A stretch of 38,125 nt of DNA from an uncultured Clostridia bacterium (GTDB taxonomy: Bacteria > Bacillota > Clostridia > UBA1381), in assembly GCA_934463455.1 (NCBI GenBank), contig CAKSJU010000007.1:1-38125 (forward strand), given 5' to 3'. The notes beneath the pieces were generated by a model. The model did not search any database and was not told where the DNA came from. It worked only from the letters and a program-made list of their open reading frames with translations. A program made the position numbers and the translations under genes. Shown piece after piece: positions 7,584 to 16,083 of the stretch; within the stretch, counting starts at the first letter, position 1, and every line of letters begins with the position of its first letter.

Positions 7584-7626
7584 AAAACACGCATACCACC
7601 TTAAAAAGTGATATGCGTGTTTTTTT
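7584..7626 (+). terminator. Intrinsic terminator of the tetR/beta-helix operon
   Basis: AAAACACGCATACCAC (7584-7599) pairs with GTGATATGCGTGTTTT (7608-7623) with one mismatch and an 8-nt loop; the descending arm runs into a T tract. The A-rich left flank may give weak function in the other direction. Confidence 0.88.
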
Positions 7627-7695
7627 GGTAACTTTGCTTGACGGTCTTGTTGATGTTACGTTTTATCAATGACCGGAAAATACATCCCTTTTTGC

Positions 7696-7732
7696 ATAAA
7701 AAATGGTGATGCAATTCATTACATCACCATTT
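7696..7732 (-). terminator. Intrinsic terminator of pta-ackA
   Basis: A perfect 11-bp stem, AAATGGTGATG (7701-7711) with CATCACCATTT (7722-7732), and a 10-nt loop. Read on the minus strand it is followed by a U tract (the A run at 7698-7703) and lies 20 bp past the ackA stop. Confidence 0.88.
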
Positions 7733-7752
7733 CAGAAGTCAATTTGAATTTG

Positions 7753-8949
7753 TTATTTTGTGAGTCTTTGAGTATCCAATGCAATCATCAGTTCTTCGTT
7801 TGTCGGAATTACAAGTGTTTTAACCGAAGCACCGTCTGCCGTTACATCAACAGCCTCACCGCGCGCTTTATTAAGCTCGGGATTGATTTTAATGCCCATA
7901 AATCCGAGATTTTCGACTATCTTGGCACGGATAGCGCCGTCGTTTTCACCGATACCCGCAGTGAATACAACTGCATCAACACCGCCCATAGCAGCGGCAT
8001 ATGCGCCGATGAGCTTTGTTACGCTGTATGTGAACATATCCAAAGCAAGCTGTGCGCGCTCGTTTCCGTTGTCAGCTGCTTGTGACAAGTCACGGAAGTC
8101 ACTGCTTATTCCCGAAATTCCGAATACTCCGGATTGCTTGTTCATAAGGGTGTCAACTTCTTTAGCATCCATGCCCGCATTGTTTATAAGGAAGGTTACA
8201 ACTGCCGGGTCCATAGAGCCTGTTCTTGTTCCCATTACAACACCGTCAAGGGGAGTAAAGCCCATTGATGTGTCTACACATTTGCCGTGGTCTACAGCAC
8301 TTACCGAAGAGCCGTTACCCAAATGACATGTGATAATTTTTAAATCTTCAATCGGCTTACCGAGCATTTTTGCAGCTTCCTGTGATACAAATTTGTGGCT
8401 TGTTCCGTGAAAACCGAATTTTCTTATTTTATATTTTTCATAATATTCATAGGGAAGAGCATACATATATGCTTTAGCAGGCATGGTTTGATGAAATGCT
8501 GTATCGAATACCGCAACCTGAGGTACTCCGGGCATATTTTTTTCACATGCTTCAATTCCTGTGATATTGGGCGGATTGTGCAAGGGAGCAACAGGGATAC
8601 ACATTTTGAGTGCTTCCATAACTTTTCCGTCTATAACGCAGGAATCGGCAAAGTATTCGCTTCCGTGTACAACTCTGTGACCGACAGCACCGATTTCATC
8701 CATTGATTTAATTACTCCGTATTCTTCGTTTGTTAAAGCTTCGAGTACCATGCGGATAGCATCAGAGTGATCTTCCATTACGCTTTCTATTTTTTCGCTT
8801 ATGCCTTTTACGAGATTTTTATGCTGAAGATTTGAGCCTGCAATTCCTATTCTTTCGCAAAGTCCTTTTGCCATAACGGTCATGCTGTCCATATCGATAA
8901 GCTGATATTTAAGCGATGAACTTCCGGCGTTGATAACCAAAATTTTCAT
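7753..8949 (-). CDS. ackA: Acetate kinase
   Basis: A 398-residue cytoplasmic enzyme that converts acetyl phosphate and ADP to acetate and ATP, the energy-yielding last step of acetate fermentation. It belongs to the ASKHA superfamily. Visible signatures are NAGSSSLKYQL at residues 6-16, VVHGSEYF (about 92-99), FDTAFHQTMP (about 148-157), FGFHGTSHKFV (about 177-187), HLGNGSSVSAV (about 208-218) and FTAGIGEND (about 328-336). The length is normal for the family. The gene is 37 bp downstream of pta on the same strand with no terminator between, and a strong terminator follows. Confidence 0.98.
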   Translation of the reverse strand: MKILVINAGSSSLKYQLIDMDSMTVMAKGLCERIGIAGSNLQHKNLVKGISEKIESVMEDHSDAIRMVLEALTNEEYGVIKSMDEIGAVGHRVVHGSEYFADSCVIDGKVMEALKMCIPVAPLHNPPNITGIEACEKNMPGVPQVAVFDTAFHQTMPAKAYMYALPYEYYEKYKIRKFGFHGTSHKFVSQEAAKMLGKPIEDLKIITCHLGNGSSVSAVDHGKCVDTSMGFTPLDGVVMGTRTGSMDPAVVTFLINNAGMDAKEVDTLMNKQSGVFGISGISSDFRDLSQAADNGNERAQLALDMFTYSVTKLIGAYAAAMGGVDAVVFTAGIGENDGAIRAKIVENLGFMGIKINPELNKARGEAVDVTADGASVKTLVIPTNEELMIALDTQRLTK

Positions 8950-8986
8950 TTATATATCTTCCTTTCAAAAATTATACGATTTTTGT

Positions 8987-9985
8987 TTATTTGCCTTGTG
9001 CTTGTACACATGTGATTGCGACAACACCGACAATGTCTTCTGCCGAGCAGCCTCTTGAAAGGTCATTTATCGGCATTGCAATACCTTGAGTGACAGGTCC
9101 GTAAGCTTCTGCTTTTGCAAGTCTTTGAACAAGCTTGTATCCAATGTTTCCGGCATCAAGGTCAGGGAATACCAAAACGTTTGCTTTACCTGCAACAGGT
9201 GAGCCGGGTGCTTTTGATTCTCCTACAGACGGAACAATTGCTGCATCGAGCTGAAGCTCTCCGTCAACCTTCAATTCGGGATTGTTTGCTTTGCATATAG
9301 CAGTTGCCTCAACAACCTTATCAACATCGGCATGCTTTGCACTGCCCTTTGTCGAATGTGAAAGCATTGCAACGATAGGCTCTTTTTCAGCAAGAAGTTC
9401 AAAAGATTCAGCCGAGCATGCGGCAATTGCTGCAAGCTTTTCGGGATCGGGGTTTTGCTCAAGACCGCTGTCCGCAAAAATAAATGTTCCGTTAGCACCG
9501 TATTCACAATCCGGAACAACCATAAGAAAGAATGCGGAAACCAATCTTACTCCGGGTTTGGTTTTGATAATCTGCAAACTGGGACGGAGGGTATTTGCCG
9601 TAGAATGGCATGCACCCGATACAACGCCGTCTGCATCTCCCGCTTTAACCATAAGGCAGGCATAATACATATAATCGCCGAGAGCTGTTTTCTTAGCGTC
9701 CTCATATGTAAGTCCCTTTGCTTTTCTGAGTTCAACAAAAAGATTAAGATATTCTTCGGTTTTTTCGTAGGTGAACGGATTAATAATCGTTGCCTTTGAA
9801 ATGTCCAGACCTTTGCTGTTCTTTTCGATTTCTTCGGGAGTACCGATGACGATAAGGTTTGCAATATCCTCTTTTAAAATCTGCTCCGCCGCTTCAAAAG
9901 TTCTTCTGTCCATTGATTCGGGAAGGATAATTGTTTTTTTATCAACCTTTGCTCTTTCCTTAATTCTGTCAATAAATGCACTCAT
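8987..9985 (-). CDS. pta: Phosphate acetyltransferase
   Basis: A 332-residue enzyme of the short Pta type, without the N-terminal DRTGG and P-loop regions of long enterobacterial forms. It exchanges CoA of acetyl-CoA for phosphate to give acetyl phosphate for AckA. Recognisable stretches are TIILPESMDRRTFEAA near residue 18, DGVVSGACHSTANTLRP near 118, FADSGL near 170 and the C-terminal NVLVFPDLDAGNIGYKLVQR and GPVTQGIAMPINDLSRGCS. ATG 9985 has an AAGGAGAAT ribosome site upstream, and a sigma-A promoter lies 40-70 bp further up. It is the first gene of pta-ackA and is divergent from ruvX. Confidence 0.97.
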   Translation of the reverse strand: MSAFIDRIKERAKVDKKTIILPESMDRRTFEAAEQILKEDIANLIVIGTPEEIEKNSKGLDISKATIINPFTYEKTEEYLNLFVELRKAKGLTYEDAKKTALGDYMYYACLMVKAGDADGVVSGACHSTANTLRPSLQIIKTKPGVRLVSAFFLMVVPDCEYGANGTFIFADSGLEQNPDPEKLAAIAACSAESFELLAEKEPIVAMLSHSTKGSAKHADVDKVVEATAICKANNPELKVDGELQLDAAIVPSVGESKAPGSPVAGKANVLVFPDLDAGNIGYKLVQRLAKAEAYGPVTQGIAMPINDLSRGCSAEDIVGVVAITCVQAQGK

Positions 9986-10023
9986 TTTAAAATTCTCCTT
10001 ATAAAATTTTTTTCACACCTTTT

Positions 10024-10052
10024 ATTATAATACTTTTTTTGCCATTTTTCAA
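10024..10052 (-). promoter_or_regulatory. Sigma-A promoter of pta-ackA
   Basis: On the minus strand TTGAAA (10052-10047) and TATAAT (10029-10024) are separated by 17 bp. Transcription would start near 10017, leaving a leader of about 32 nt before the pta ATG. Confidence 0.8.
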
Positions 10053-10107
10053 GGGTACAATCAAAAATTTTTCAGGAAATTTATGTCGAAATTTATATAA
10101 ATAATGT

Positions 10108-10136
10108 TTGCATTTTTGGTTAAAACCATGTATAAT
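10108..10136 (+). promoter_or_regulatory. Sigma-A promoter of ruvX
   Basis: TTGCAT (10108-10113) and TATAAT (10131-10136), 17-bp spacer, about 38 bp before the ruvX start. It is back-to-back with the pta promoter. Confidence 0.65.
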
Positions 10137-10174
10137 TAAGTAAGACAGATAAAAAAGAGGAGTTGACGGACGGC

Positions 10175-10588
10175 ATGAGGATAATGGGCATTGATTACGG
10201 TGACAGCCGAATAGGCATAGCAATGAGCGATTTGATGGGGTGGACGGCACAGGGAATACGAACTGTCCCGAATAGGGGCGAGAAAAAAGCTTTGGAAGAA
10301 ATAAAAACAATTATTGACGAATACCGCCCCGAAAAAGCAGTAATAGGCTTGCCGAAAAATATGGACGGAAGCGAGGGTTTTCGAGCCGAAGCTACGTATA
10401 AATTTGCGGAGAGCATGAAGACAATTTTTGACGGTGAAATAATATTCTGGGACGAAAGACTTTCGACTGTTGCGGCGGAACAAATTTTGAAAAGTACGGA
10501 AACTTTCGGAAAAAAACGCAAAAAAGTTTTGGACACCGTTGCTGCATCTCTTATACTTGAGGGATATTTGAACAGTATAAAAAAATAA
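10175..10588 (+). CDS. ruvX: RuvX/YqgF-family RNase H-like nuclease
   Basis: A 137-residue protein of the RNase H fold, called putative Holliday junction resolvase and also linked to processing of the 5' end of pre-16S rRNA. The first active-site strand, MRIMGIDYGDSRIGIAMSD, opens the protein with the catalytic Asp. AVIGLPKNMDGSEG lies mid-protein, WDERLSTVAAE carries the acidic pair, and KKVLDTVAASLILEGYL near the C-terminus carries the last Asp. I take ATG 10175 as start because family members begin MRI-G-D; AGAGGAG at 10156-10162 is 12 nt away. A TTG at 10163 directly abutting that site is less likely. The LysR gene follows after 30 bp. Confidence 0.93.
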   Translation: MRIMGIDYGDSRIGIAMSDLMGWTAQGIRTVPNRGEKKALEEIKTIIDEYRPEKAVIGLPKNMDGSEGFRAEATYKFAESMKTIFDGEIIFWDERLSTVAAEQILKSTETFGKKRKKVLDTVAASLILEGYLNSIKK

Positions 10589-10618
10589 TTGAAAACAAAA
10601 ACGGGAGTGTGATACATT

Positions 10619-11548
10619 GTGACATTACAGCAGATTTTTTATGCTATTACAATATCGGACTACGGCTCTATGAACAAAGCGGCAGAAGCACTTTTTATAT
10701 CTCAGCCGACGCTTACCAATGCGGTAAAGGAATTGGAAAACGAAGTCGGAATTAATATTTTTAACCGCAGCGGCAAAGGAGTTGTACCAACGCAGGAGGG
10801 CGAAGAATTTTTAACATATGCGCGCCAGCTTTACCAGCAATATGAGCTTTTGATGAATAAGTATACCGGCGGGGGAAATATAAAGAGAAAATTCGGGGTA
10901 TCCTCACAGCATTATTCTTTTGCGGTAAAAGCATTTGTTGAGACTGTAAAGAAGTTCGGAACTTTAAATTATGAATTTGCGATGAGAGAGTGTAAAACAT
11001 CGGAGGTTATAACCGATGTAGGTACTTTAAAAAGCGAAATAGGAATTTTGTATGTAAATGATTTTAATAGAAAAATTATAAACAAATTTTTGAATGATAA
11101 TGAGCTTGAATTTCATGAGCTGATAAAATGTAAAGCATATGTATATATTTGGAAAAATCATCCGCTGGCAAAGAAAAAAACAATCGGACTTTCTCAGCTT
11201 GCCGATTATCCGTGTCTTTCTTTCGAACAAGGGGATAAAGGCTCTTTCTATTTTGCGGAGGAGATATTAAGTACAAATGAATACCCGAGAATTATAAAAG
11301 CTACCGACCGTTCGACCATGCTTAATTTGATGGTCGGGTTGAACGGCTACACATTGTGCTCCGGAATCATCTGTGAGGAATTAAACGGAAGTGATTACAT
11401 TGCTGTCCCTTATGAATCAGATGATGAAAATCCGAACGCGGCAATGGAAATAGGCTACATAATAAAGAAAAAACATATTTTAAGCAAAATAGGAAATACG
11501 TATATAGATGAAGTTACAAAGTACCTTATGAATGTTAAATCAGTATAA
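10619..11548 (+). CDS. LysR-family transcriptional regulator
   Basis: A 309-residue regulator starting at GTG 10619 with GGGAG about 11 nt upstream. The N-terminal winged helix-turn-helix (about 1-60) is clear: LQQIFYAITISDYGSMNKAA, EALFISQPTLTNAVKELENE and GINIFNRSGKGVVPTQEG. The C-terminal periplasmic-binding-protein-like effector domain (about 90-300) is more diverged. LysR proteins usually control an adjacent divergent gene, but here the gene lies 30 bp downstream of ruvX on the same strand and faces convergent ABC genes, so its target cannot be read from context. Confidence 0.92.
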   Translation: MTLQQIFYAITISDYGSMNKAAEALFISQPTLTNAVKELENEVGINIFNRSGKGVVPTQEGEEFLTYARQLYQQYELLMNKYTGGGNIKRKFGVSSQHYSFAVKAFVETVKKFGTLNYEFAMRECKTSEVITDVGTLKSEIGILYVNDFNRKIINKFLNDNELEFHELIKCKAYVYIWKNHPLAKKKTIGLSQLADYPCLSFEQGDKGSFYFAEEILSTNEYPRIIKATDRSTMLNLMVGLNGYTLCSGIICEELNGSDYIAVPYESDDENPNAAMEIGYIIKKKHILSKIGNTYIDEVTKYLMNVKSV

Positions 11549-11578
11549 GAGATGATGAGAAAAAGTCCTATCCCCTCA

Positions 11579-11628
11579 AAAAAGGAGTTGTTTAAAAAGT
11601 CGGTTGACTTTTTAAACAGCTCCTTTTT
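11579..11628. terminator. Bidirectional intrinsic terminator
   Basis: A 23-bp inverted repeat with one mismatch (arms 11579-11601 and 11606-11628, GGTT loop) has A and T tracts at its ends. It ends the LysR transcript on the plus strand and, 21 bp past its stop, the ABC exporter transcript on the minus strand. Confidence 0.92.
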
Positions 11629-11649
11629 ACATCCATTTTTACAAATCCG

Positions 11650-13539
11650 CTATTCAAGTTCAAATGCACCGGTATAAAGCTGATAATATTTGCCCTTTTG
11701 AGCAATCAGTTCTTCGTGGCTTCCGCGCTCGATTATATGACCGTGATCCAAAACCATAATAACATCGGCGTTTTTGACCGTAGAAAGTCTGTGGGCGATA
11801 ACAAAAACAGTGCGTCCTTTCATAAGGGAATCCATGCCTTTTTGAACTATTGCTTCCGTTCTGGTGTCAATGCTTGAAGTTGCCTCGTCAAGAATCATAA
11901 CAGGGGGGTCGGCAACTGCTGCACGTGCGATGGAAATAAGCTGTCTCTGTCCTTGCGAAAGTCCGTCTCCGCTGCCTGATATTACGGTGTTATAGCCGTC
12001 GGGGAGCATACGTATGAAATCGTCGGCATTTGCAAGCTTTGCGGCTGCGTAGACTTCTTCGTCGGTTGCGTCAAGATTGCCGTAACGAATGTTTTCCATT
12101 ACCGTTCCGGTAAATAAATTAACATCCTGCAAAACTATTCCGAGAGAATGTCTTAAATCAGGCTTTTTAATCTTGTTAATATTAATGTCGTCATATCTGA
12201 TTTTTCCGTCGGCAATATCATAAAATCTGTTTATAAGATTTGTAATTGTGGTTTTGCCCGCGCCGGTTGCTCCGACAAACGCAATTTTTTGGTGAGGTTT
12301 TGCGTATAAATCGATATTATGAAGAATGGTCTTTCCTTCCTCATATCCGAAATCGACATCAAAGAATTTTACATCTCCGATAAGCTCGGAATATGTTATA
12401 CTTCTGTCGCTGTGGGGATGCTTCCATGCCCATACACCTTCTTTTGTCCTTGTCTCATACGCATTTCCGTGTTTATCAGTATCAATTTTAACTAAGGTAA
12501 CATATCCGTTGTCCTCTTCACTCGGCTCGTCAAGGAGCTCAAAAATCCTCTCAGCTCCGGCAAGCGCCATAACAATAGCGTTAAGCTGCTGTGAAATTTG
12601 ACCTATCGGCTGGGTAAAGCTTTTTGAAAGCATCAGAAAAGAAGAAATTTTTCCGACAGTCATAAGCCCTGTACCGCTCAATGCGAGCAGACCGCCTATA
12701 GCGGCGATAAGAACATATTGCAGATTTCCGATATTACCCATTATAGGCATAAGGATGTTGGCATATTTATTGGCTTCGGTTGCGTCATTGCACAATTCTT
12801 CGTTAAGCTCGTTGAATTTTTCTTTCGCTTCATCTTCGTAGCAAAATACTTTAACAACTTTTTGACCGTTTATCATTTCCTCGATATATCCGTTTACCGT
12901 GCCGAGAGTACGCTGCTGCTTTATAAAATATTTTGCGGAGTTTCCGCCGATTTTTTTCGTTACCTGCGTCATTACAAAAACCGTAACAAGCACAAGGCAG
13001 GTAAGAGGTATACTCAGCGATACCATGGAACAAAAGACCGCGACAATACTGATTAATGAAGCAAATGTCTGAGGAATACTCTGCGAAATCATTTGACGGA
13101 GAGTATCGGTATCGTTTGTATAGTAACTCATTACGTCACCGTGAGTATGAGTATCAAAATACTTTATTGGCAATGTTTGCATATGCGAAAACATATCGTC
13201 TCTTATTTTTTTGAGTACGCCCTGCGATATTATAACCATGATGTAACTATAAAGCCATGCGCTTAATATACCCGCAAGGAATATTGCACCCATTTTTGTG
13301 AGTGTGTTAAAAAGCTGTGTAAAGTCCGGTGCTGTTTCGGTGAGCAGCGGGGTTATATAATCATCGATAAGCGTTTGAAGAAATAAAGAGCCTGCAACGC
13401 TTGCAACCGAGCTGATTATAATACAGACAAATACAATTGCAAATTGAATTTTATATCGGCTTGCAATATAGGACATAAGTCTTTTCGCTGTTTGCACGGG
13501 ATTTTTTGATTTCCCCGGGTTTTTGTTATTAATCCTCAT
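11650..13539 (-). CDS. ABC exporter half-transporter with intact ATPase site residues
   Basis: A 629-residue membrane-fused ABC protein of the multidrug/lipid exporter type. Six transmembrane helices occupy about 25-330, and an extra segment of about 45 residues rich in charged and aromatic residues (about 345-390, including GVWAWKHPH) precedes the nucleotide-binding domain. Walker A GATGAGKTT is near residue 426, signature LSQGQ near 530, Walker B MILDEATSS near 550 with the catalytic Glu present, and the switch His in VIAHRLST. Its start overlaps the stop of the upstream partner gene by 11 bp, typical of translationally coupled subunits of a heterodimer. The exported substrate cannot be told from sequence. 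Confidence 0.93.
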   Translation of the reverse strand: MRINNKNPGKSKNPVQTAKRLMSYIASRYKIQFAIVFVCIIISSVASVAGSLFLQTLIDDYITPLLTETAPDFTQLFNTLTKMGAIFLAGILSAWLYSYIMVIISQGVLKKIRDDMFSHMQTLPIKYFDTHTHGDVMSYYTNDTDTLRQMISQSIPQTFASLISIVAVFCSMVSLSIPLTCLVLVTVFVMTQVTKKIGGNSAKYFIKQQRTLGTVNGYIEEMINGQKVVKVFCYEDEAKEKFNELNEELCNDATEANKYANILMPIMGNIGNLQYVLIAAIGGLLALSGTGLMTVGKISSFLMLSKSFTQPIGQISQQLNAIVMALAGAERIFELLDEPSEEDNGYVTLVKIDTDKHGNAYETRTKEGVWAWKHPHSDRSITYSELIGDVKFFDVDFGYEEGKTILHNIDLYAKPHQKIAFVGATGAGKTTITNLINRFYDIADGKIRYDDININKIKKPDLRHSLGIVLQDVNLFTGTVMENIRYGNLDATDEEVYAAAKLANADDFIRMLPDGYNTVISGSGDGLSQGQRQLISIARAAVADPPVMILDEATSSIDTRTEAIVQKGMDSLMKGRTVFVIAHRLSTVKNADVIMVLDHGHIIERGSHEELIAQKGKYYQLYTGAFELE

Positions 13540-15271
13540 CCGAATCGCCTCCTGTCTGAGAATAATAAACTTCGCGGTATATTTCGTTGCTTTCGAGAAG
13601 TTCTTCGTGAGTTCCGAAAGCGTCCACTTTTCCGTTGTCCATTACTATTATTCTGTCGGCATCCGAAACCGAGGAAATCCTCTGTGCAATAATTATTTTT
13701 GTCGTTTCGGGAATGTATTCCGAGAATGCTTTTCGGATAAGCGCGTCGGTTTTTGTGTCAACCGCACTGGTGGAGTCGTCCAAAATGAGTATTTTCGGCT
13801 TTTTCAGCAGTGCGCGGGCAATACAAAGTCTTTGTTTCTGACCGCCGGAAACATTTGTACCGCCTTGTTCGATATAGGTGTCGTAGCCCTTTGGAAATTC
13901 CCTGATAAAATCATCAGCCTGTGCAAGCCTGCAGGCTTCGATAAGTTCATCATCCGTTGCATGTTTGTTTCCCCAGCGTAAGTTTTCTTTTATTGTTCCG
14001 GAGAAAAGTACATTTTTCTGGAGTACCATTGCAACCGAGTTTCTTAAAGCTTCAATGTCGTATTCTTTAACATTTTTTCCGCCTACCGAAAGAGTGCCGT
14101 CAGTAACTTCGTAAAGGCGGGGAATAAGCTGAACGAGGGTTGATTTTGAAGTTCCCGTTCCGCCTACTATTCCGATTGTTTCACCGGAATTGATTTTTAA
14201 ATTGATATTTTTAAGGCACAGCTTGTTCATATCATTTTTATAGCTGAAGCTTACATTGTCAAATTCTATCGATCCGTCTTTTATTTCTTCTATCGGATTT
14301 TCGGGATTTGTTATATTTGCATTTTCCGAAAGAACTTCATCAATTCTTTCAGCGGAAGCACGTGAAATAATAATCATAACAAATATCATCGAAAGCATCA
14401 TAAGACTCATAAGAATTTGCATTGTGTATGAAAATAAGCTTGTGAGCTCGCCTGTTCTGAGAGCAGTTTCATGCGTTGTGACAATTATTTTTGCACCGAA
14501 CCAAGACAGAAGCAGCATGCAGGTGTATATTGAAAACTGCATGAGAGGGGCATTGATTGTAAGCAATTTTTCCGCTTTGGAAAAAAGCTTGTAAATTCTG
14601 TCGGATACGGAGTTGAATTTTTTTATTTCGTGTTCTTCGCGGACAAAAGATTTTACAACACGTATTCCGCGCAGGTTTTCCTGAACAACATTGTTGAGTT
14701 TATCGTATGTTTTGAAAACTGTTTCGAAAATAGGATGTACGTGGGTTATTATTAAAAATAAACCTATACCGAGAATGGGGACTATGATAAGAAATATTGT
14801 AGCCATTTTAATATTTATCAGTGCTGTCATGCAAAAAGAAAAAATGAGCATGAAAGGTGCTCTTACCGCAATACGTATTATCATCTGGTATGCGTTTTGC
14901 AGATTGGTAACATCGGTGGTAAGCCTTGTTACAAGCCCGGAGGCAGAAAATTTATCAATGTTTGAAAAGGAAAATGTCTGCACTCGTTCATACATATCTT
15001 TTCTTAAATTTTTTGCAAATCCCGCCGATGCGATTGCGGCATATTTTCCGGACAGTGCCCCGAAAGTGAGGGATAATAAGGCAAGAACAACAAGCAAAAG
15101 TCCGGTTATGATAATATGTGCGGAGTTGTTTGCCGCTATTCCTTCGTCTATAATGCTTGCCATAAGTGTGGGTATGAAAACTTCTATTATAACCTCAAGT
15201 GTTACGAACAACGGGGATAGAAGAGAAGGCTTTTTATACTCACGTATACATTTTGTAAGTCGCTTTATCAT
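13529..15271 (-). CDS. ABC exporter half-transporter with degenerate ATPase residues
   Basis: A 580-residue partner of the following gene. It has an N-terminal six-helix membrane domain (about 15-310) and a nucleotide-binding domain from about 335. Three hydrolysis positions depart from consensus. Walker A reads GGTGTSKST (about 367-375), with Ser where the invariant Gly before Lys is expected. Walker B reads ILILDDSTS (about 493), with Asp in place of the catalytic Glu. The switch motif reads IIAQRISS (about 527), with Gln for His. The signature NVSGGQKQR is intact. This one-sided loss is the pattern of heterodimeric exporters such as BmrCD, LmrCD and TM287/288, where only one composite site hydrolyses ATP efficiently. 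First gene of the operon, with its own promoter. Confidence 0.93.
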   Translation of the reverse strand: MIKRLTKCIREYKKPSLLSPLFVTLEVIIEVFIPTLMASIIDEGIAANNSAHIIITGLLLVVLALLSLTFGALSGKYAAIASAGFAKNLRKDMYERVQTFSFSNIDKFSASGLVTRLTTDVTNLQNAYQMIIRIAVRAPFMLIFSFCMTALINIKMATIFLIIVPILGIGLFLIITHVHPIFETVFKTYDKLNNVVQENLRGIRVVKSFVREEHEIKKFNSVSDRIYKLFSKAEKLLTINAPLMQFSIYTCMLLLSWFGAKIIVTTHETALRTGELTSLFSYTMQILMSLMMLSMIFVMIIISRASAERIDEVLSENANITNPENPIEEIKDGSIEFDNVSFSYKNDMNKLCLKNINLKINSGETIGIVGGTGTSKSTLVQLIPRLYEVTDGTLSVGGKNVKEYDIEALRNSVAMVLQKNVLFSGTIKENLRWGNKHATDDELIEACRLAQADDFIREFPKGYDTYIEQGGTNVSGGQKQRLCIARALLKKPKILILDDSTSAVDTKTDALIRKAFSEYIPETTKIIIAQRISSVSDADRIIVMDNGKVDAFGTHEELLESNEIYREVYYSQTGGDSDED

Positions 15272-15343
15272 TTTGCAATCATTCCTTCCTGTTTTTAGAT
15301 AAAACTCCCGCCGGAGCGGTTTTTGTATATGAGCATTATTTCC

Positions 15344-15372
15344 ATTATAACACTTTTAAAAATTTCGGTCAA
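15344..15372 (-). promoter_or_regulatory. Sigma-A promoter of the ABC exporter operon
   Basis: On the minus strand TTGACC (15372-15367) and TATAAT (15349-15344) with a 17-bp spacer, about 73 bp before the first ABC gene. Confidence 0.82.
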
Positions 15373-15501
15373 TCGTTTTTAAACTTTATTAATATATTAT
15401 TTACATTTTTTGTTTTTTTAATGAAATAGACAATATTATGTCTCAAATAAATTGGTTATTTTTAAAAAATAATAAAATTTGTAAAAATTTTCGGTTTACT
15501 A

Positions 15502-15530
15502 TTGTACTTTTGATGAAAATACTGTATAAT
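15502..15530 (+). promoter_or_regulatory. Sigma-A promoter of the trmL operon
   Basis: TTGTAC (15502-15507) and TATAAT (15525-15530), 17-bp spacer, with the start about 40 bp before trmL. It is the only clear promoter I see before the run of plus-strand genes up to the sirtuin. Confidence 0.8.
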
Positions 15531-15578
15531 AAACAAGATAGGATATAATTGTTTGAAATTTATCGGAGGCAGTTTTAG

Positions 15579-16070
15579 ATGTTCAATATAGTTTTGGTTG
15601 AGCCGGAAATTCCTCAAAATACCGGCAATATTGCAAGAACGTGTGCCGCTACGGGCTCAAAGCTCCATATTGTAAAGCCGATGGGATTTGCGGTGGATGA
15701 TAAAAAATTAAAAAGAGCCGGTCTTGATTACTGGCATCTTTTGGGAATACAATATTACGAAAATCTGGCGGATTTTTTTGAAAAGACAAAGGGCGGGCGG
15801 TATTTTTATTCGACTACAAAGGCCCCGAATACATATACGGAGGTAAACTTTGAAGACGGAGATTTTATACTTTTCGGAAAGGAAACAAAAGGACTTCCGG
15901 AGGAACTCTTACATGAAAACAAAGAAATCTGCATAAGAATACCGATGATAGGCGAGTCAAGAAGTTTGAATTTGTCAAATTCGGTTGCGATAGTTGTTTA
16001 TGAAGCACTTCGTCAAAACAGCTTTGAAAAGCTTTTGGCTGAGGGTAAGCTTACAAAATATGATTGGTAA
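15579..16070 (+). CDS. trmL: tRNA (cytidine(34)-2'-O)-methyltransferase
   Basis: A 163-residue SPOUT-class methyltransferase that 2'-O-methylates the wobble nucleotide of certain leucine tRNAs using S-adenosylmethionine. The family motifs are clear: VEPEIPQNTGNIARTCAATG at residues 7-26, LFGKETKGLP near 93 and IPMIGESRSLNLSNSVAIV near 123, which build the trefoil-knot cofactor site. The length is that of the minimal TrmL/YibK type with no extra RNA-binding domain. ATG 15579 is preceded by ATCGGAGGC. The DegV gene starts 13 bp after its stop. Confidence 0.95.
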   Translation: MFNIVLVEPEIPQNTGNIARTCAATGSKLHIVKPMGFAVDDKKLKRAGLDYWHLLGIQYYENLADFFEKTKGGRYFYSTTKAPNTYTEVNFEDGDFILFGKETKGLPEELLHENKEICIRIPMIGESRSLNLSNSVAIVVYEALRQNSFEKLLAEGKLTKYDW

Positions 16071-16083
16071 AACGGAGGACATT

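Larger units (their letters stand above)
15272..15578. other. Divergent intergenic region between the ABC exporter and trmL
   Basis: These 307 bp hold two outward-facing promoters, described separately, and a very AT-rich middle (about 15373-15500) in which I see no ORF, tRNA or strong hairpin. The minus-strand leader of about 66 nt contains a short CTCC-GGCG-GGAG hairpin followed by TTTT (about 15300-15316), too small to call an attenuator. Confidence 0.7.

Noticed and set aside
7883..8326. Open frames on the plus strand across ackA, and similar ones across pta and the ABC genes
   Set aside because: They are antisense to strongly conserved enzymes, lack ribosome sites and resemble no protein family I know.
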